From positions 1 to 64,000 of the forward strand of contig CAIOSI010000039.1 of NCBI GenBank assembly GCA_903860975.1: DNA of 64,000 nt, read 5' to 3'. The DNA comes from an uncultured Alphaproteobacteria bacterium (lineage in GTDB: Bacteria > Pseudomonadota > Alphaproteobacteria > Caulobacterales > Caulobacteraceae). The stretch's first letter is position 1. Every line of letters starts with the position of its first letter. A program made the position numbers and the translations under genes. Shown here piece by piece: positions 24,870 to 32,382 of the stretch. The notes below the pieces were generated by a model that saw only the letters and a list, made by a program, of their open reading frames with translations, was not told where the DNA came from and did no database searches.

Positions 24870-26624
24870 ATGTCACAGGCTCTGCTGCCGCCAGGATGGC
24901 CAGCGATGTCCATCCAGCAGGCTCACGCGATCCTGTCGGGACCCGGCCTGCCGACCGAAGTCGCCGAGGTCGAGATCCGGGGCATCAAGACCAAGGTCTG
25001 GAAGAACCTGCCACCCTCATTGCGCTCCGTCGTCGAGGCCTCCCGCGCACATAATGAGCGGATCTTCCTTGTATACGAGGACGAGCGTGTAAGCTTCGAG
25101 GCCTTCCACCGTGCAGTCGCAGCGCTGGCTGCTGAGCTGGCTGCCCAAGGCGTCGTCAAAGGTGATCGCGTTGCGGTGATCATGCGCAATATTCCGGAGT
25201 GGGTCGTCGCGTTCTACGCGGCAGCCGTCCTGGGCGCCGTGGTGACCCCGCTGAACGCCTGGTGGACCGGACCTGAGCTCGAGTACGGCCTAACCGATTC
25301 CGGGACCAAGGTCGTGATCATGGATCGCGAGCGCTTCGAGCGCATGACCGAGCACCTACCCAACTGTCCAGACCTGGTGCGGGTCTATGTGACCCGTGAG
25401 CAAGACGAAATTGCGCACCCTCTTGTCACCAAACTGGAAGAGGTCATCGGCGCGCCAGACAGCTGGAAGGACCTGCCGGACCTGCCGCTCCCCACCGTCG
25501 AGATCGACACCGACGACGACGCGACGATTTTCTATACATCGGGCACCACGGGTAAGCCCAAGGGTGCGCTTGGCACCCAGCGTGGTGTCAATTCCAACAT
25601 CATGGCCGCGGTCTGCGGTGGGGCGCGCGCGTTCCTGCGACGAGGCGAGGCACCGCCCCAGCCAGATCCGAACGGTCCGCAGCGTAGCTCACTGATCTCG
25701 GTGCCGTTCTTCCACGTAACCGGCTGTTTCGCGGTGCTGAACCCGAGCCTCTTCAGCGGGGCCAAGCTGGTGATGATGCGCAAGTGGGACGCGATCCGCG
25801 CCTTCGAGCTGATCGAGCGCGAGAAGATCATGGCCGCCGGCGGCGTGCCGACCATCGCCTGGCAGCTCATCGAGCATCCGGCTCGGGCCAACTACGACCT
25901 GTCGTCGCTGGAGTCCGTCTCCTACGGAGGCGCGCCCTCGGCGAAGGAGCTGGTCGAGGCGCTTCGCAGCGCCTTCCCGAATTCCGTGCCGGGCCAGGGC
26001 TGGGGGATGACCGAGACCTGCGCCACGGTCACCGGCAACGGTGCCGAGGACTACTGGAATCGGCCGGAGAGCTGCGGGGTCGCGGTGCCGGTCTCCGAGC
26101 TGCAGATCCGAGATCCCATGGACGGCAAGACGGTCCTGGCGGCGAACATCGTGGGGGAGCTTTGGTCCAACGGACCACAGGTTGTGAAGGGCTACTGGAA
26201 CAAGCCCGAGGCCACGGCCCAGACCTTCGTCGATGGCTGGGTGCGCACAGGCGACCTGGCCAAGATCGACGACGAGGGGTTTTGCTACATAATCGACCGC
26301 GCCAAGGACATGCTGATCCGGGGCGGCGAGAACATCTACTGCATCGAGGTCGAGAACGCGCTTTACGACCACCCAGCCGTGATGGACGCTGCTGTCGTTG
26401 GCATCGCGCATCGCACACTCGGCGAAGAACCTGGCGCCGTCGTGACACTGAAACCTGGGGCTCATGCTACCGAAGATGACCTTCGCGCCCATGTGGCTGA
26501 GCGCCTGGCAGCCTTCAAGGTGCCTGTCGCGGTGAAGTTCTGGCACGAGGTCCTGCCGCGCAATGCCAACGGAAAGATCATGAAGAACGAGCTCAAGAAG
26601 CTGTTCGAGGCGGAGACGGCCTGA
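24870..26624 (+). CDS. Acyl-CoA ligase (class I adenylate-forming enzyme)
   Basis: A 584-residue AMP-binding enzyme activating a fatty or other carboxylic acid to its CoA thioester. The P-loop-like A3 motif is FYTSGTTGKPKGALGT (near 225), A5 is GQGWGMTETCATVTGN, A8 is GWVRTGDLAKIDDEGFCYI and the A10 lysine lies in PRNANGKIMKNELK near the C-terminus, all intact. The ATG at 24870 follows TTAGGAGGAA, an excellent ribosome site. It ends immediately against the convergent neighbour. Substrate cannot be read from sequence; an aliphatic or branched acid is plausible given the lipid-oxidation genes around. Confidence 0.9.
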   Translation: MSQALLPPGWPAMSIQQAHAILSGPGLPTEVAEVEIRGIKTKVWKNLPPSLRSVVEASRAHNERIFLVYEDERVSFEAFHRAVAALAAELAAQGVVKGDRVAVIMRNIPEWVVAFYAAAVLGAVVTPLNAWWTGPELEYGLTDSGTKVVIMDRERFERMTEHLPNCPDLVRVYVTREQDEIAHPLVTKLEEVIGAPDSWKDLPDLPLPTVEIDTDDDATIFYTSGTTGKPKGALGTQRGVNSNIMAAVCGGARAFLRRGEAPPQPDPNGPQRSSLISVPFFHVTGCFAVLNPSLFSGAKLVMMRKWDAIRAFELIEREKIMAAGGVPTIAWQLIEHPARANYDLSSLESVSYGGAPSAKELVEALRSAFPNSVPGQGWGMTETCATVTGNGAEDYWNRPESCGVAVPVSELQIRDPMDGKTVLAANIVGELWSNGPQVVKGYWNKPEATAQTFVDGWVRTGDLAKIDDEGFCYIIDRAKDMLIRGGENIYCIEVENALYDHPAVMDAAVVGIAHRTLGEEPGAVVTLKPGAHATEDDLRAHVAERLAAFKVPVAVKFWHEVLPRNANGKIMKNELKKLFEAETA

Positions 26625-27737
26625 TCAGTCCTCGCCGTTCCTGGCTGGTCCAGCCTGCGCCGCTTCCTTCTCCTGGCGGCGCGCGCCGGCAAGGATAGCG
26701 GGCAGGGCATAGTTGCCCTCATGGCAGGCGTATTCGTAGACCACGCCCTTTAGGGGAAAGAATTCGTACTCCCCGCCCCAGGGCATTTGCCAGGTGTCGG
26801 AATCCTCGATCTGGAAGCGGTATTTCACTCTCGTCGCCGACACGCGGGTGAACCATTCGGTGACCTTAAGGTTTTTCCAGGAGCCGTAGAAGTTCTCGGC
26901 CTGCGGCAGGTTCGTGGTCTCGACCACCAGGGTGTTGCCGTCGTAGTGGCCGATGGAGTCGCCCAGACGCGGCCGCACGCCGTCGGTGCGGTGCGTTCCG
27001 TTCAGCCGTACGATACGGGCGTCGTGGATGTGCTCGGCCTCGATGACCACGGAATCGCGCGTCTGCAGGATCTGGTAGTTGTTGTTGTAATAGCCGTTGG
27101 GCAGCATCGGCGGCGGAGCGTTGCGGGCGAAGCTGATGCAGCGCTCGCTTTCCGGCCGCGTTTCATAGCTTTCGAACGACCCCAGATAACCGCCGCCGCC
27201 CTCGTCAGCCGAGTAGTTGAAACCGCCGGAGGAACGGCCGTCGCGCCGGTGCGGGATCTGGCCGTTCGCAGTGGTCACGATCGAGGTGCGGAACTCGCCG
27301 TTAACCTCGAGGATGTGGTTGCCCGGATCCAGCCAGAAGATGTTGTAGCCGCCGACGTCGCCGCCCGCAAACTCGAAGTCTGGACGCACGGCGAACAGCT
27401 TGGCGTCCTTGGCCTTGTCCTCAACGCTGCCGGGCAGGTGGTTCGGGTCCTTGGTCTCGTCGCGCTGCGCCAGGGCCGCGGCGAAGGCCTTCTCCATCAT
27501 CTGGACCTGCGACGCCGGGAGGGTGGGCTGAGGGGTGAGGCCCAGGTTTCGCGTGAGCGGCGTCATTGTCGCGCTGCTCCAGAAGCCGGAGAGATCAGGC
27601 TGGCCCATGGCGTTGCGCTGGGCTTTCCAGCCGGCCGTCTCCAGGGTCGGATCTGCAGGCGCTGCTTGCCGCGTCGCCGCCACGGCTGTGGCGGAAAACA
27701 GCGCCGCTCCAAGCGCCAACATCATTGCCCCGCGCAT
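26625..27737 (-). CDS. Secreted protein of unknown function
   Basis: A 370-residue exported protein. Signal peptide MLALGAALFSATAVAATRQ. The mature part opens with GQPDLSGFWSSATMTPLTR, a pattern of a family common in Caulobacterales and sphingomonads, frequently beside xenobiotic or steroid catabolic genes, and later has DSIGHYDGNTLVVETTNL and WGGEYEFFPLKG with a CHEGNY near the end. I know no established enzyme activity. The TCA stop abuts the convergent acyl-CoA ligase stop with no intervening base. Two Cys are present, one in ERCISFARN. Confidence 0.6.
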   Translation of the reverse strand: MRGAMMLALGAALFSATAVAATRQAAPADPTLETAGWKAQRNAMGQPDLSGFWSSATMTPLTRNLGLTPQPTLPASQVQMMEKAFAAALAQRDETKDPNHLPGSVEDKAKDAKLFAVRPDFEFAGGDVGGYNIFWLDPGNHILEVNGEFRTSIVTTANGQIPHRRDGRSSGGFNYSADEGGGGYLGSFESYETRPESERCISFARNAPPPMLPNGYYNNNYQILQTRDSVVIEAEHIHDARIVRLNGTHRTDGVRPRLGDSIGHYDGNTLVVETTNLPQAENFYGSWKNLKVTEWFTRVSATRVKYRFQIEDSDTWQMPWGGEYEFFPLKGVVYEYACHEGNYALPAILAGARRQEKEAAQAGPARNGED

Positions 27738-27900
27738 ATCGTAAGCCTCCCGTTCGCGGCTTCGCTATACGATGTGCCCAAGCGATGGGCATCGTCGTGG
27801 CCGCGTTAAACCAATTCCATCACAGTCAGCCCGCGGGCTCAACACTTCAGGCCAGACAAGGCAGGTTGACCGCGCAGAGCCCTTGCCGCCATCTTCAAGG

Positions 27901-28641
27901 ATGAAGACGCGCGCTGACCTGTTGTTGGTCGCCCGAGGGCTCTGCGAGAGCCGGGCCAAGGCGCGCGCAGCAATCGAGGCGGGCGGGGTCAAGGCCGGTG
28001 GGCGAGCGGTCGTCAGGCCCTCCGATCTCCTCGCTAACGACATCGCGCTGGTGGTGGCTCACGCTCATCCCTGGGTCGGTCGCGGCGCCCTGAAACTTGA
28101 ACATGCGCTCGCCAAATGGCCGATCGCGGTCGAAGGGCGCGCCGTGCTTGATCTGGGTGCCTCGACAGGTGGTTTCACCGAAGTCTGCCTTGGGGCAGGC
28201 GCACGAAGGGTCTATGCGGTCGATGTCGGTCGTTGCCAGCTCCACGCCAGACTGGTCGGTGATCGGCGTGTGACGTCCCTGGAAGGGACCGATGCGCGCC
28301 ATCTGACGCGCGCCGAGATCCCTGAATCTCCGCAAATCGTCGTCTGTGACCTGAGTTTCATCGGTCTCGCCAAAGCCCTGCCGGCGGGCCTGGCGTTGGC
28401 CGCAGACGGCGCCGATCTCGTCGCACTGGTTAAGCCGCAGTTCGAAGTGGGTCCAGAACGTGTCGGCAAGGGTGGTCTGGTCAAGGACGAGACGGCGCGC
28501 CTGGAGGCCCTTGCGGCCGTGACGCGTTTTCTGGAAGGTGCCGGTTGGAAGGTCGAGGCGACGATGGACAGTCCCATCGAAGGCGGGGACGGCAATCGGG
28601 AATATCTGATTTGGGCGAAGAAGACAGGCCGTCCGCGGTAA
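27901..28641 (+). CDS. tlyA: TlyA-type 16S/23S rRNA 2'-O-methyltransferase
   Basis: A 246-residue protein with an N-terminal S4 RNA-binding domain (MKTRADLLLVARGLCESRAK to about residue 60) and an FtsJ-like methyltransferase domain. The SAM motif is VLDLGASTGGFTEVCLGAGA, followed by VYAVDVG, and the catalytic-type Asp/Lys stretch IVVCDLSFIGL and ALVKPQFEVG. Known homologues methylate ribose of 16S and 23S rRNA and are often misnamed hemolysins. The ATG at 27901 starts the S4 domain; the frame is open upstream but not S4-like. The stop codon sits in the loop of a 10-bp hairpin. Confidence 0.88.
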   Translation: MKTRADLLLVARGLCESRAKARAAIEAGGVKAGGRAVVRPSDLLANDIALVVAHAHPWVGRGALKLEHALAKWPIAVEGRAVLDLGASTGGFTEVCLGAGARRVYAVDVGRCQLHARLVGDRRVTSLEGTDARHLTRAEIPESPQIVVCDLSFIGLAKALPAGLALAADGADLVALVKPQFEVGPERVGKGGLVKDETARLEALAAVTRFLEGAGWKVEATMDSPIEGGDGNREYLIWAKKTGRPR

Positions 28642-28652
28642 GGCGGACGGCC
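28627..28652 (+). terminator. 10-bp hairpin containing the tlyA stop codon
   Basis: GGCCGTCCGC (28627-28636) and GCGGACGGCC (28643-28652) pair perfectly around a 6-nt loop that contains TAA. No U-tract follows, so it may act as a pause, an mRNA end stabilizer or a Rho-aided terminator between convergent genes. Confidence 0.5.
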
Positions 28653-28691
28653 CAGGAGAGTTCGCGGCAGGAAATGCGAACGAAAGGCTGA

Positions 28692-29288
28692 TCAGTCGAC
28701 AATACGATATCGGCCACGATAGTCGGGGCAGACCCGGACAAAGCGGGGCTCGACGCGTCCGTCCGGCATGTAGACCGGGCTCTCGGCCAGCGTGCAGCCA
28801 TTCGGCTCGGTGCGATTCTCCATCACTCTGAAGCGAACCCCGTGGCGCCCATAGACCCAGACCGCCTCACGCTGCACATAGGCAGGCTGCACAGGCGGGC
28901 CATATTCGGCGGCGTCATAGGGCTGCGGCTGCGACGGATCGTAAGCCGAGGGGCCTGGCGGCGGCGGCTGCGTATAGACCGGCGGGGGCGGCGGCGGGCC
29001 ATTGTTACAGGCGGCCGTCGAATGGCCGATGGACGCTCCGGCGATCGCACCGATGATGCCACCCAGCAGCGAGCCGTCGCGGCGATGTCCGTTGGCCGAA
29101 AACTGTGAGCCCACCACCGCACCGCCAGCCGCGCCGAGTAGCCCACCGGTGACCCCTCGATTGTTTGCGTCGCGTTGGCAGGGGTCGTAGTTGGAGGTCT
29201 GAGCGTAGGCAGATGCCGCTGCGCCAAGCGCCAATAGGCCGGCTGTCGCGGCCACGGCGCCCTTGGCGAACGTGTAAGACTTGGTCAT
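28692..29288 (-). CDS. Exported glycine-zipper protein
   Basis: A 198-residue protein with a signal peptide (AVAATAGLLALGAAASAYAQ), a glycine-zipper pair (VTGGLLGAAGGAVVGSQF and LLGGIIGAIAGASIGHS, residues about 45-90) like Rick_17kDa/OmpA-like 2TM segments, a Pro-rich linker with PPPPPP, and a C-terminal domain VYGRHGVRFRVMENRTE to RVCPDYRGRYRIVD. Such proteins localise to the outer membrane or periplasm. Role unknown. Its promoter region faces the RNA methyltransferase and holds a palindrome at 29358-29383. Confidence 0.65.
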   Translation of the reverse strand: MTKSYTFAKGAVAATAGLLALGAAASAYAQTSNYDPCQRDANNRGVTGGLLGAAGGAVVGSQFSANGHRRDGSLLGGIIGAIAGASIGHSTAACNNGPPPPPPVYTQPPPPGPSAYDPSQPQPYDAAEYGPPVQPAYVQREAVWVYGRHGVRFRVMENRTEPNGCTLAESPVYMPDGRVEPRFVRVCPDYRGRYRIVD

Positions 29289-29357
29289 GGGTATCCCTCG
29301 CTCGAAGTTTTGAGCCGCCTACCGGCAGTTTCAGGTTTCGTTATGGCCTGACCTAGC

Positions 29358-29383
29358 TGAACGGTTTTTGAGCGATCCGTTCA
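29358..29383. promoter_or_regulatory. Inverted repeat in the divergent promoter region
   Basis: TGAACGG and CCGTTCA, 12 nt apart, with a further CGTTCA 10 bp on (29388-29393). On the minus strand this gives TGAACG-N4-TGAACG. It lies between the glycine-zipper gene and the RNA methyltransferase and could bind a dimeric regulator. It resembles but does not match the EcfG-type promoter (GGAAC-N16/17-CGTT), since the spacing is 15 and the first base is T. Confidence 0.4.
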
Positions 29384-29433
29384 TATTCGTTCATTTTTAC
29401 TTACCGTTTCCGCACGAGGACGATGTTCCACCG

Positions 29434-30726
29434 ATGAAACCCCCCGTGCGTCGCCATCGCCCGCAGACCCGATCCACGCGGCCAGTTGGTCCTGCGATCG
29501 AACTCACAATCGAACAGGTTGGCGGGGAGGGCGACGGTTTGGCGCACGGACCTGTCTTCGTGCCGTTCTGCCTGCCGGGTGAGCGGGTTTTGGCAATCGG
29601 GGGGGGCGAACGGCGCGAGCTGGTCGAGGTGCTGGAGGCCAGCGCCGATCGGATCCTTCCCATCTGCCCGCATTTTGGCACCTGCGGCAGTTGCGCAATG
29701 CAGCATTGGGCGCCTGAGCCATATTTGGCCTGGAAAATCGAACGGTTGCGCCTAACCTTGGCGCGCCAGCAGATTGAAACCGAAATCCTTGCGCCGTTCG
29801 CCGCGGCGGCCGGAACACGCCGACGGGTTGCGCTGCATGCTCGGCGTGGCAGCCGGGCGATGGCGCGGTTGGGCTACAAGGCGCGCAAGTCCTGGGATCT
29901 CGTAGATATCTCCGTCTGCCCGATTTCGGATCCAGCTATTCAGGTCGCGATCCCGGCGTTGAAGCGGCTCGCGGCACCCTTGTTCGAACACCCAAAGTCC
30001 GCCCCGACGCTGCACGTGACCCTGACGCTCAGCGGCCTGGATGTGGATATCTCAGGCGTGGAGCGAAAGTCCGGCGGTCTATCTGCTGACGCCCGCGTGC
30101 AGCTGGCGCAATGCTCGGCGCAAGCCGACTTTGCCCGGGTGACGATCGACGGTGAGGTCGCTTATCAGGCGAGGCTTCCCCAGGTGCGGTTGGGACAGGC
30201 GGTGGTCAATCTGCCGCCAGCGGCCTTTCTGCAGGCAACGCCGCAAACTGAGGCCGCACTTTCGGCTTTTGTCTCGGAGCATGCGGCTGGCGCGACACGG
30301 GTCGCAGACCTCTTTTGTGGTGTCGGGACCTTTACCTTCCGTCTTGCGCAGATCGCCCAGGTTCACGCCGCCGATTTTGCGCCTGAAGCCATCCGGGCGC
30401 TCAACGGCGCGCTGGCCTCAACGCCCGGTTTGCACGGCGTGACCGCCGAAGCCCGCGACTTGGTTCGTCGACCCGTTTTGGCCGAGGAGCTGAAGAAGAC
30501 CGACGTCGCTGTCTTCGATCCGCCTCGCGCGGGCGCCGTTGAACAGACCGCCGAACTTGCCCGCTCCTCGGTCGGCCGCGTTATCGGTGTCTCCTGCAAC
30601 CCGGCCACCTTCGCAAGAGACGCCCGCACATTGATCGAGGCGGGATTTACCTTGGATCGCGTGCAACCCGTCGATCAGTTCCTCTGGTCACCGCATATGG
30701 AGCTGGTCGGGGTGTTCAGCCGGTGA
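29434..30726 (+). CDS. RNA m5U methyltransferase (TrmA/RlmD family)
   Basis: A 430-residue SAM-dependent uridine-C5 methyltransferase. A TRAM-like N-terminus (LTIEQVGGEGDGLAHG) is followed by iron-sulfur cysteines CPHFGTCGSC (residues 78, 84, 87) with a fourth probably in VCPISDPA, the SAM motif ADLFCGVGTFTFRLAQ, FDPPRAGA and the catalytic Cys motif IGVSCNPATFARD. This fits RlmD/RumA on 23S rRNA or TrmA on tRNA; the single alphaproteobacterial copy often methylates U1939. The ATG at 29434 is used; a TTG at 29368 in frame is possible. Near tlyA, hence an RNA-modification neighbourhood. Confidence 0.85.
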   Translation: MKPPVRRHRPQTRSTRPVGPAIELTIEQVGGEGDGLAHGPVFVPFCLPGERVLAIGGGERRELVEVLEASADRILPICPHFGTCGSCAMQHWAPEPYLAWKIERLRLTLARQQIETEILAPFAAAAGTRRRVALHARRGSRAMARLGYKARKSWDLVDISVCPISDPAIQVAIPALKRLAAPLFEHPKSAPTLHVTLTLSGLDVDISGVERKSGGLSADARVQLAQCSAQADFARVTIDGEVAYQARLPQVRLGQAVVNLPPAAFLQATPQTEAALSAFVSEHAAGATRVADLFCGVGTFTFRLAQIAQVHAADFAPEAIRALNGALASTPGLHGVTAEARDLVRRPVLAEELKKTDVAVFDPPRAGAVEQTAELARSSVGRVIGVSCNPATFARDARTLIEAGFTLDRVQPVDQFLWSPHMELVGVFSR

Positions 30727-30727
30727 G

Positions 30728-30777
30728 GCACAACACGCCCTGAAATCCGGGTTGTGCGGTGGTCAATCTTTGTTTTT
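30728..30777 (+). terminator. Terminator after the RNA methyltransferase
   Basis: GCACAAC (30728-30734) pairs with GTTGTGC (30751-30757), with CCC/GGG inside; a T-rich run (GTTTTTTTA) follows at 30771-30780. The distance to the T-run is long, so efficiency is uncertain. Confidence 0.45.
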
Positions 30778-31869
30778 TTATCCAAACAAATCGATCTGAT
30801 CACCGGCCTTGGCCGGCACCTTGAATAGGGTGAGATCTAGGGGCGGCAGTTTTGCGCTGAGGCCATAGCGCGACTTGGCGACAGAGAAGCGGCGCGAGGT
30901 GATAGCCGCGATGGGGCCCTCGCCCTTCATGCGTTTGCCCCACTGGCTGTCGTAGGTCTTGCCGCCGCGCATCTGGCGAACAAGGGACATAACGCGGCTG
31001 GCTCGATCGGGATGGTCTGAGGCGAGCCATGCCTGAAAGATATCGGCGATCTCCATCGGCAGGCGCAGCGACACATAGCCCGCCCCCCGGGCGCCAGCCG
31101 CCGCTGCGCGTTCCAAAACAGCCTCCATCTCGTGGTCGTTGAGGCCCGGGATGCAGGGTGCGAACATGACCACCGTCGGCACGCCAGCCTCGTTCAGACG
31201 TTTGACCGCCTCGATACGCTTTTCTGGCGTGGCGGCGCGGGGCTCCATGGAACGAGCGAGCTTGCGGTCCAAGGTCGTGATGGAAATAGCGACGCGGACC
31301 AAATTGCGTTGCGCCATGGGCGCGATGAGGTCGAGATCGCGCAGGATCAGGCCTGATTTCGAAATCACGGAGAAGGGGTGGTTGAACCGTGACAGCACCT
31401 CGATCACCTGGCGGGTAATCTGGAGACGACGTTCCTGCGGCTGGTAGGGATCTGTGTTTCCTCCGATGTGGATGACCTCGGGGACATAGCCTGGCCTGGA
31501 CAGCTCGCGTTCCAGCAGATGCGCCGCCTGTGGTTTGAAGAATAACTTGGATTCGAAGTCGAGACCGGGTGAGAGGCCCATGTAGGCGTGCGCTGGCCGG
31601 GCGTAGCAGTAGATGCAGCCATGCTCGCAGCCGCGGTAAGGGTTGATCGATGCCGAAAAGCCGACATCAGGGCTGTCGTTGCGGGTGATGATCACCTTGG
31701 CATTTTCAGCCGTAACAGTTGTCGCCAGCTGAGTTGGTTCGACGTCTTGCGACGTCCACCCGTCGTCGAAGGCCTCGCGCGTATCGGTTTCGTAGCGACC
31801 GGCGATGTTGGTCAAAGCGCCGCGGCCTCGAAAGGCGGTAATCTGCTTAGGGACTGGGCTCACCAACAA
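30778..31869 (-). CDS. PA0069-family radical SAM protein with C-terminal clamp-like motif
   Basis: A 363-residue radical SAM enzyme related to spore photoproduct lyase (SplB-like) proteins. The cluster motif CEHGCIYC is at residues 81-88 (CxxxCxxC), followed by YARPAHAYMGLSPGLDFE and IHIGGNTDPYQPQE, as in the PA0069 family. Function of the family is not established; DNA repair has been proposed. The last residues are DQIDLFG: QIDLF is close to the beta-sliding-clamp binding pentapeptide QL(S/D)LF. It starts at 31869 just upstream of the GT-like gene on the opposite strand, sharing the short divergent region. Confidence 0.85.
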   Translation of the reverse strand: MLVSPVPKQITAFRGRGALTNIAGRYETDTREAFDDGWTSQDVEPTQLATTVTAENAKVIITRNDSPDVGFSASINPYRGCEHGCIYCYARPAHAYMGLSPGLDFESKLFFKPQAAHLLERELSRPGYVPEVIHIGGNTDPYQPQERRLQITRQVIEVLSRFNHPFSVISKSGLILRDLDLIAPMAQRNLVRVAISITTLDRKLARSMEPRAATPEKRIEAVKRLNEAGVPTVVMFAPCIPGLNDHEMEAVLERAAAAGARGAGYVSLRLPMEIADIFQAWLASDHPDRASRVMSLVRQMRGGKTYDSQWGKRMKGEGPIAAITSRRFSVAKSRYGLSAKLPPLDLTLFKVPAKAGDQIDLFG

Positions 31870-31941
31870 AGGCTAATGAAGGGATTGGAACAAAACAAGA
31901 ACTTATTGACCTTAAGCGCGACGCGTCGCCTTGTGGCGTTC

Positions 31942-32382
31942 ATGCTGAGCGTGATCGTGGAAACCGCCGAGGCCGGTGATCGGCTGCCGGCTCTGCTGGC
32001 GGCGCTGACGTCCTTGGCGGTCGAAGGGCTTGTACGTGAGGTGCTAATCGCTGGCGGCGGCCCGCCTGAGTTGTTGGCCGTCCTGCGCGAAGAAACCGGG
32101 GCTGAACTGTCCGCCAAACTCGCCGACGCGATTGCCGTTTCGCGCTCGGAGCGGCTGTTGGTTTTGCCGGCTAAGATCCGCCTGCGATCCGGCTGGCTGG
32201 AGATGCTCGCAGGTCACCTACGCGGTGGCGGCGGTGACGCCGTAATCGTAGGTGAGGGTGGCTTTTTCGGCAAAAAGCCGTTCGGCGTACTCATGGCTCG
32301 GGCGGCGGCGGTAGACCTAACGCATCCCGACCTGAAGCGGCTGCGCGCCCAGTTGGGACGGGACGCGGTCCGGCTGGACTAG
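31942..32382 (+). CDS. Truncated GT2-like (glycosyltransferase fold) protein
   Basis: About 146 residues opening MLSVIVETAEAGDRLPALLA, the first strand and helix of a family-2 glycosyltransferase, followed by VREVLIAGGGP, RSERLLVLPAKIRLRSGW and a short C-terminus. It corresponds only to the nucleotide-binding half of a GT-A fold, so catalysis is doubtful; similar short proteins occur in Caulobacter relatives. An earlier ATG at 31876 with AAAGG upstream would add 22 residues. Its 3' end overlaps the convergent lytic transglycosylase by 66 bp. Confidence 0.6.
   Translation: MLSVIVETAEAGDRLPALLAALTSLAVEGLVREVLIAGGGPPELLAVLREETGAELSAKLADAIAVSRSERLLVLPAKIRLRSGWLEMLAGHLRGGGGDAVIVGEGGFFGKKPFGVLMARAAAVDLTHPDLKRLRAQLGRDAVRLD

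Noticed and set aside
25784-26546. Open frames inside the acyl-CoA ligase on both strands
   Set aside because: They overlap the AMP-binding motifs fully and are Arg-rich; treated as shadows.
26787-27809. 340-codon frame opposite the secreted protein at 26.6-27.7 kb
   Set aside because: Lacks any family pattern and overlaps completely a frame with a signal peptide and conserved motif.
29358-29383. EcfG (general stress) promoter
   Set aside because: First base is T rather than G and spacing to CGTT is 15, one to two short of the consensus; kept only as an inverted repeat.
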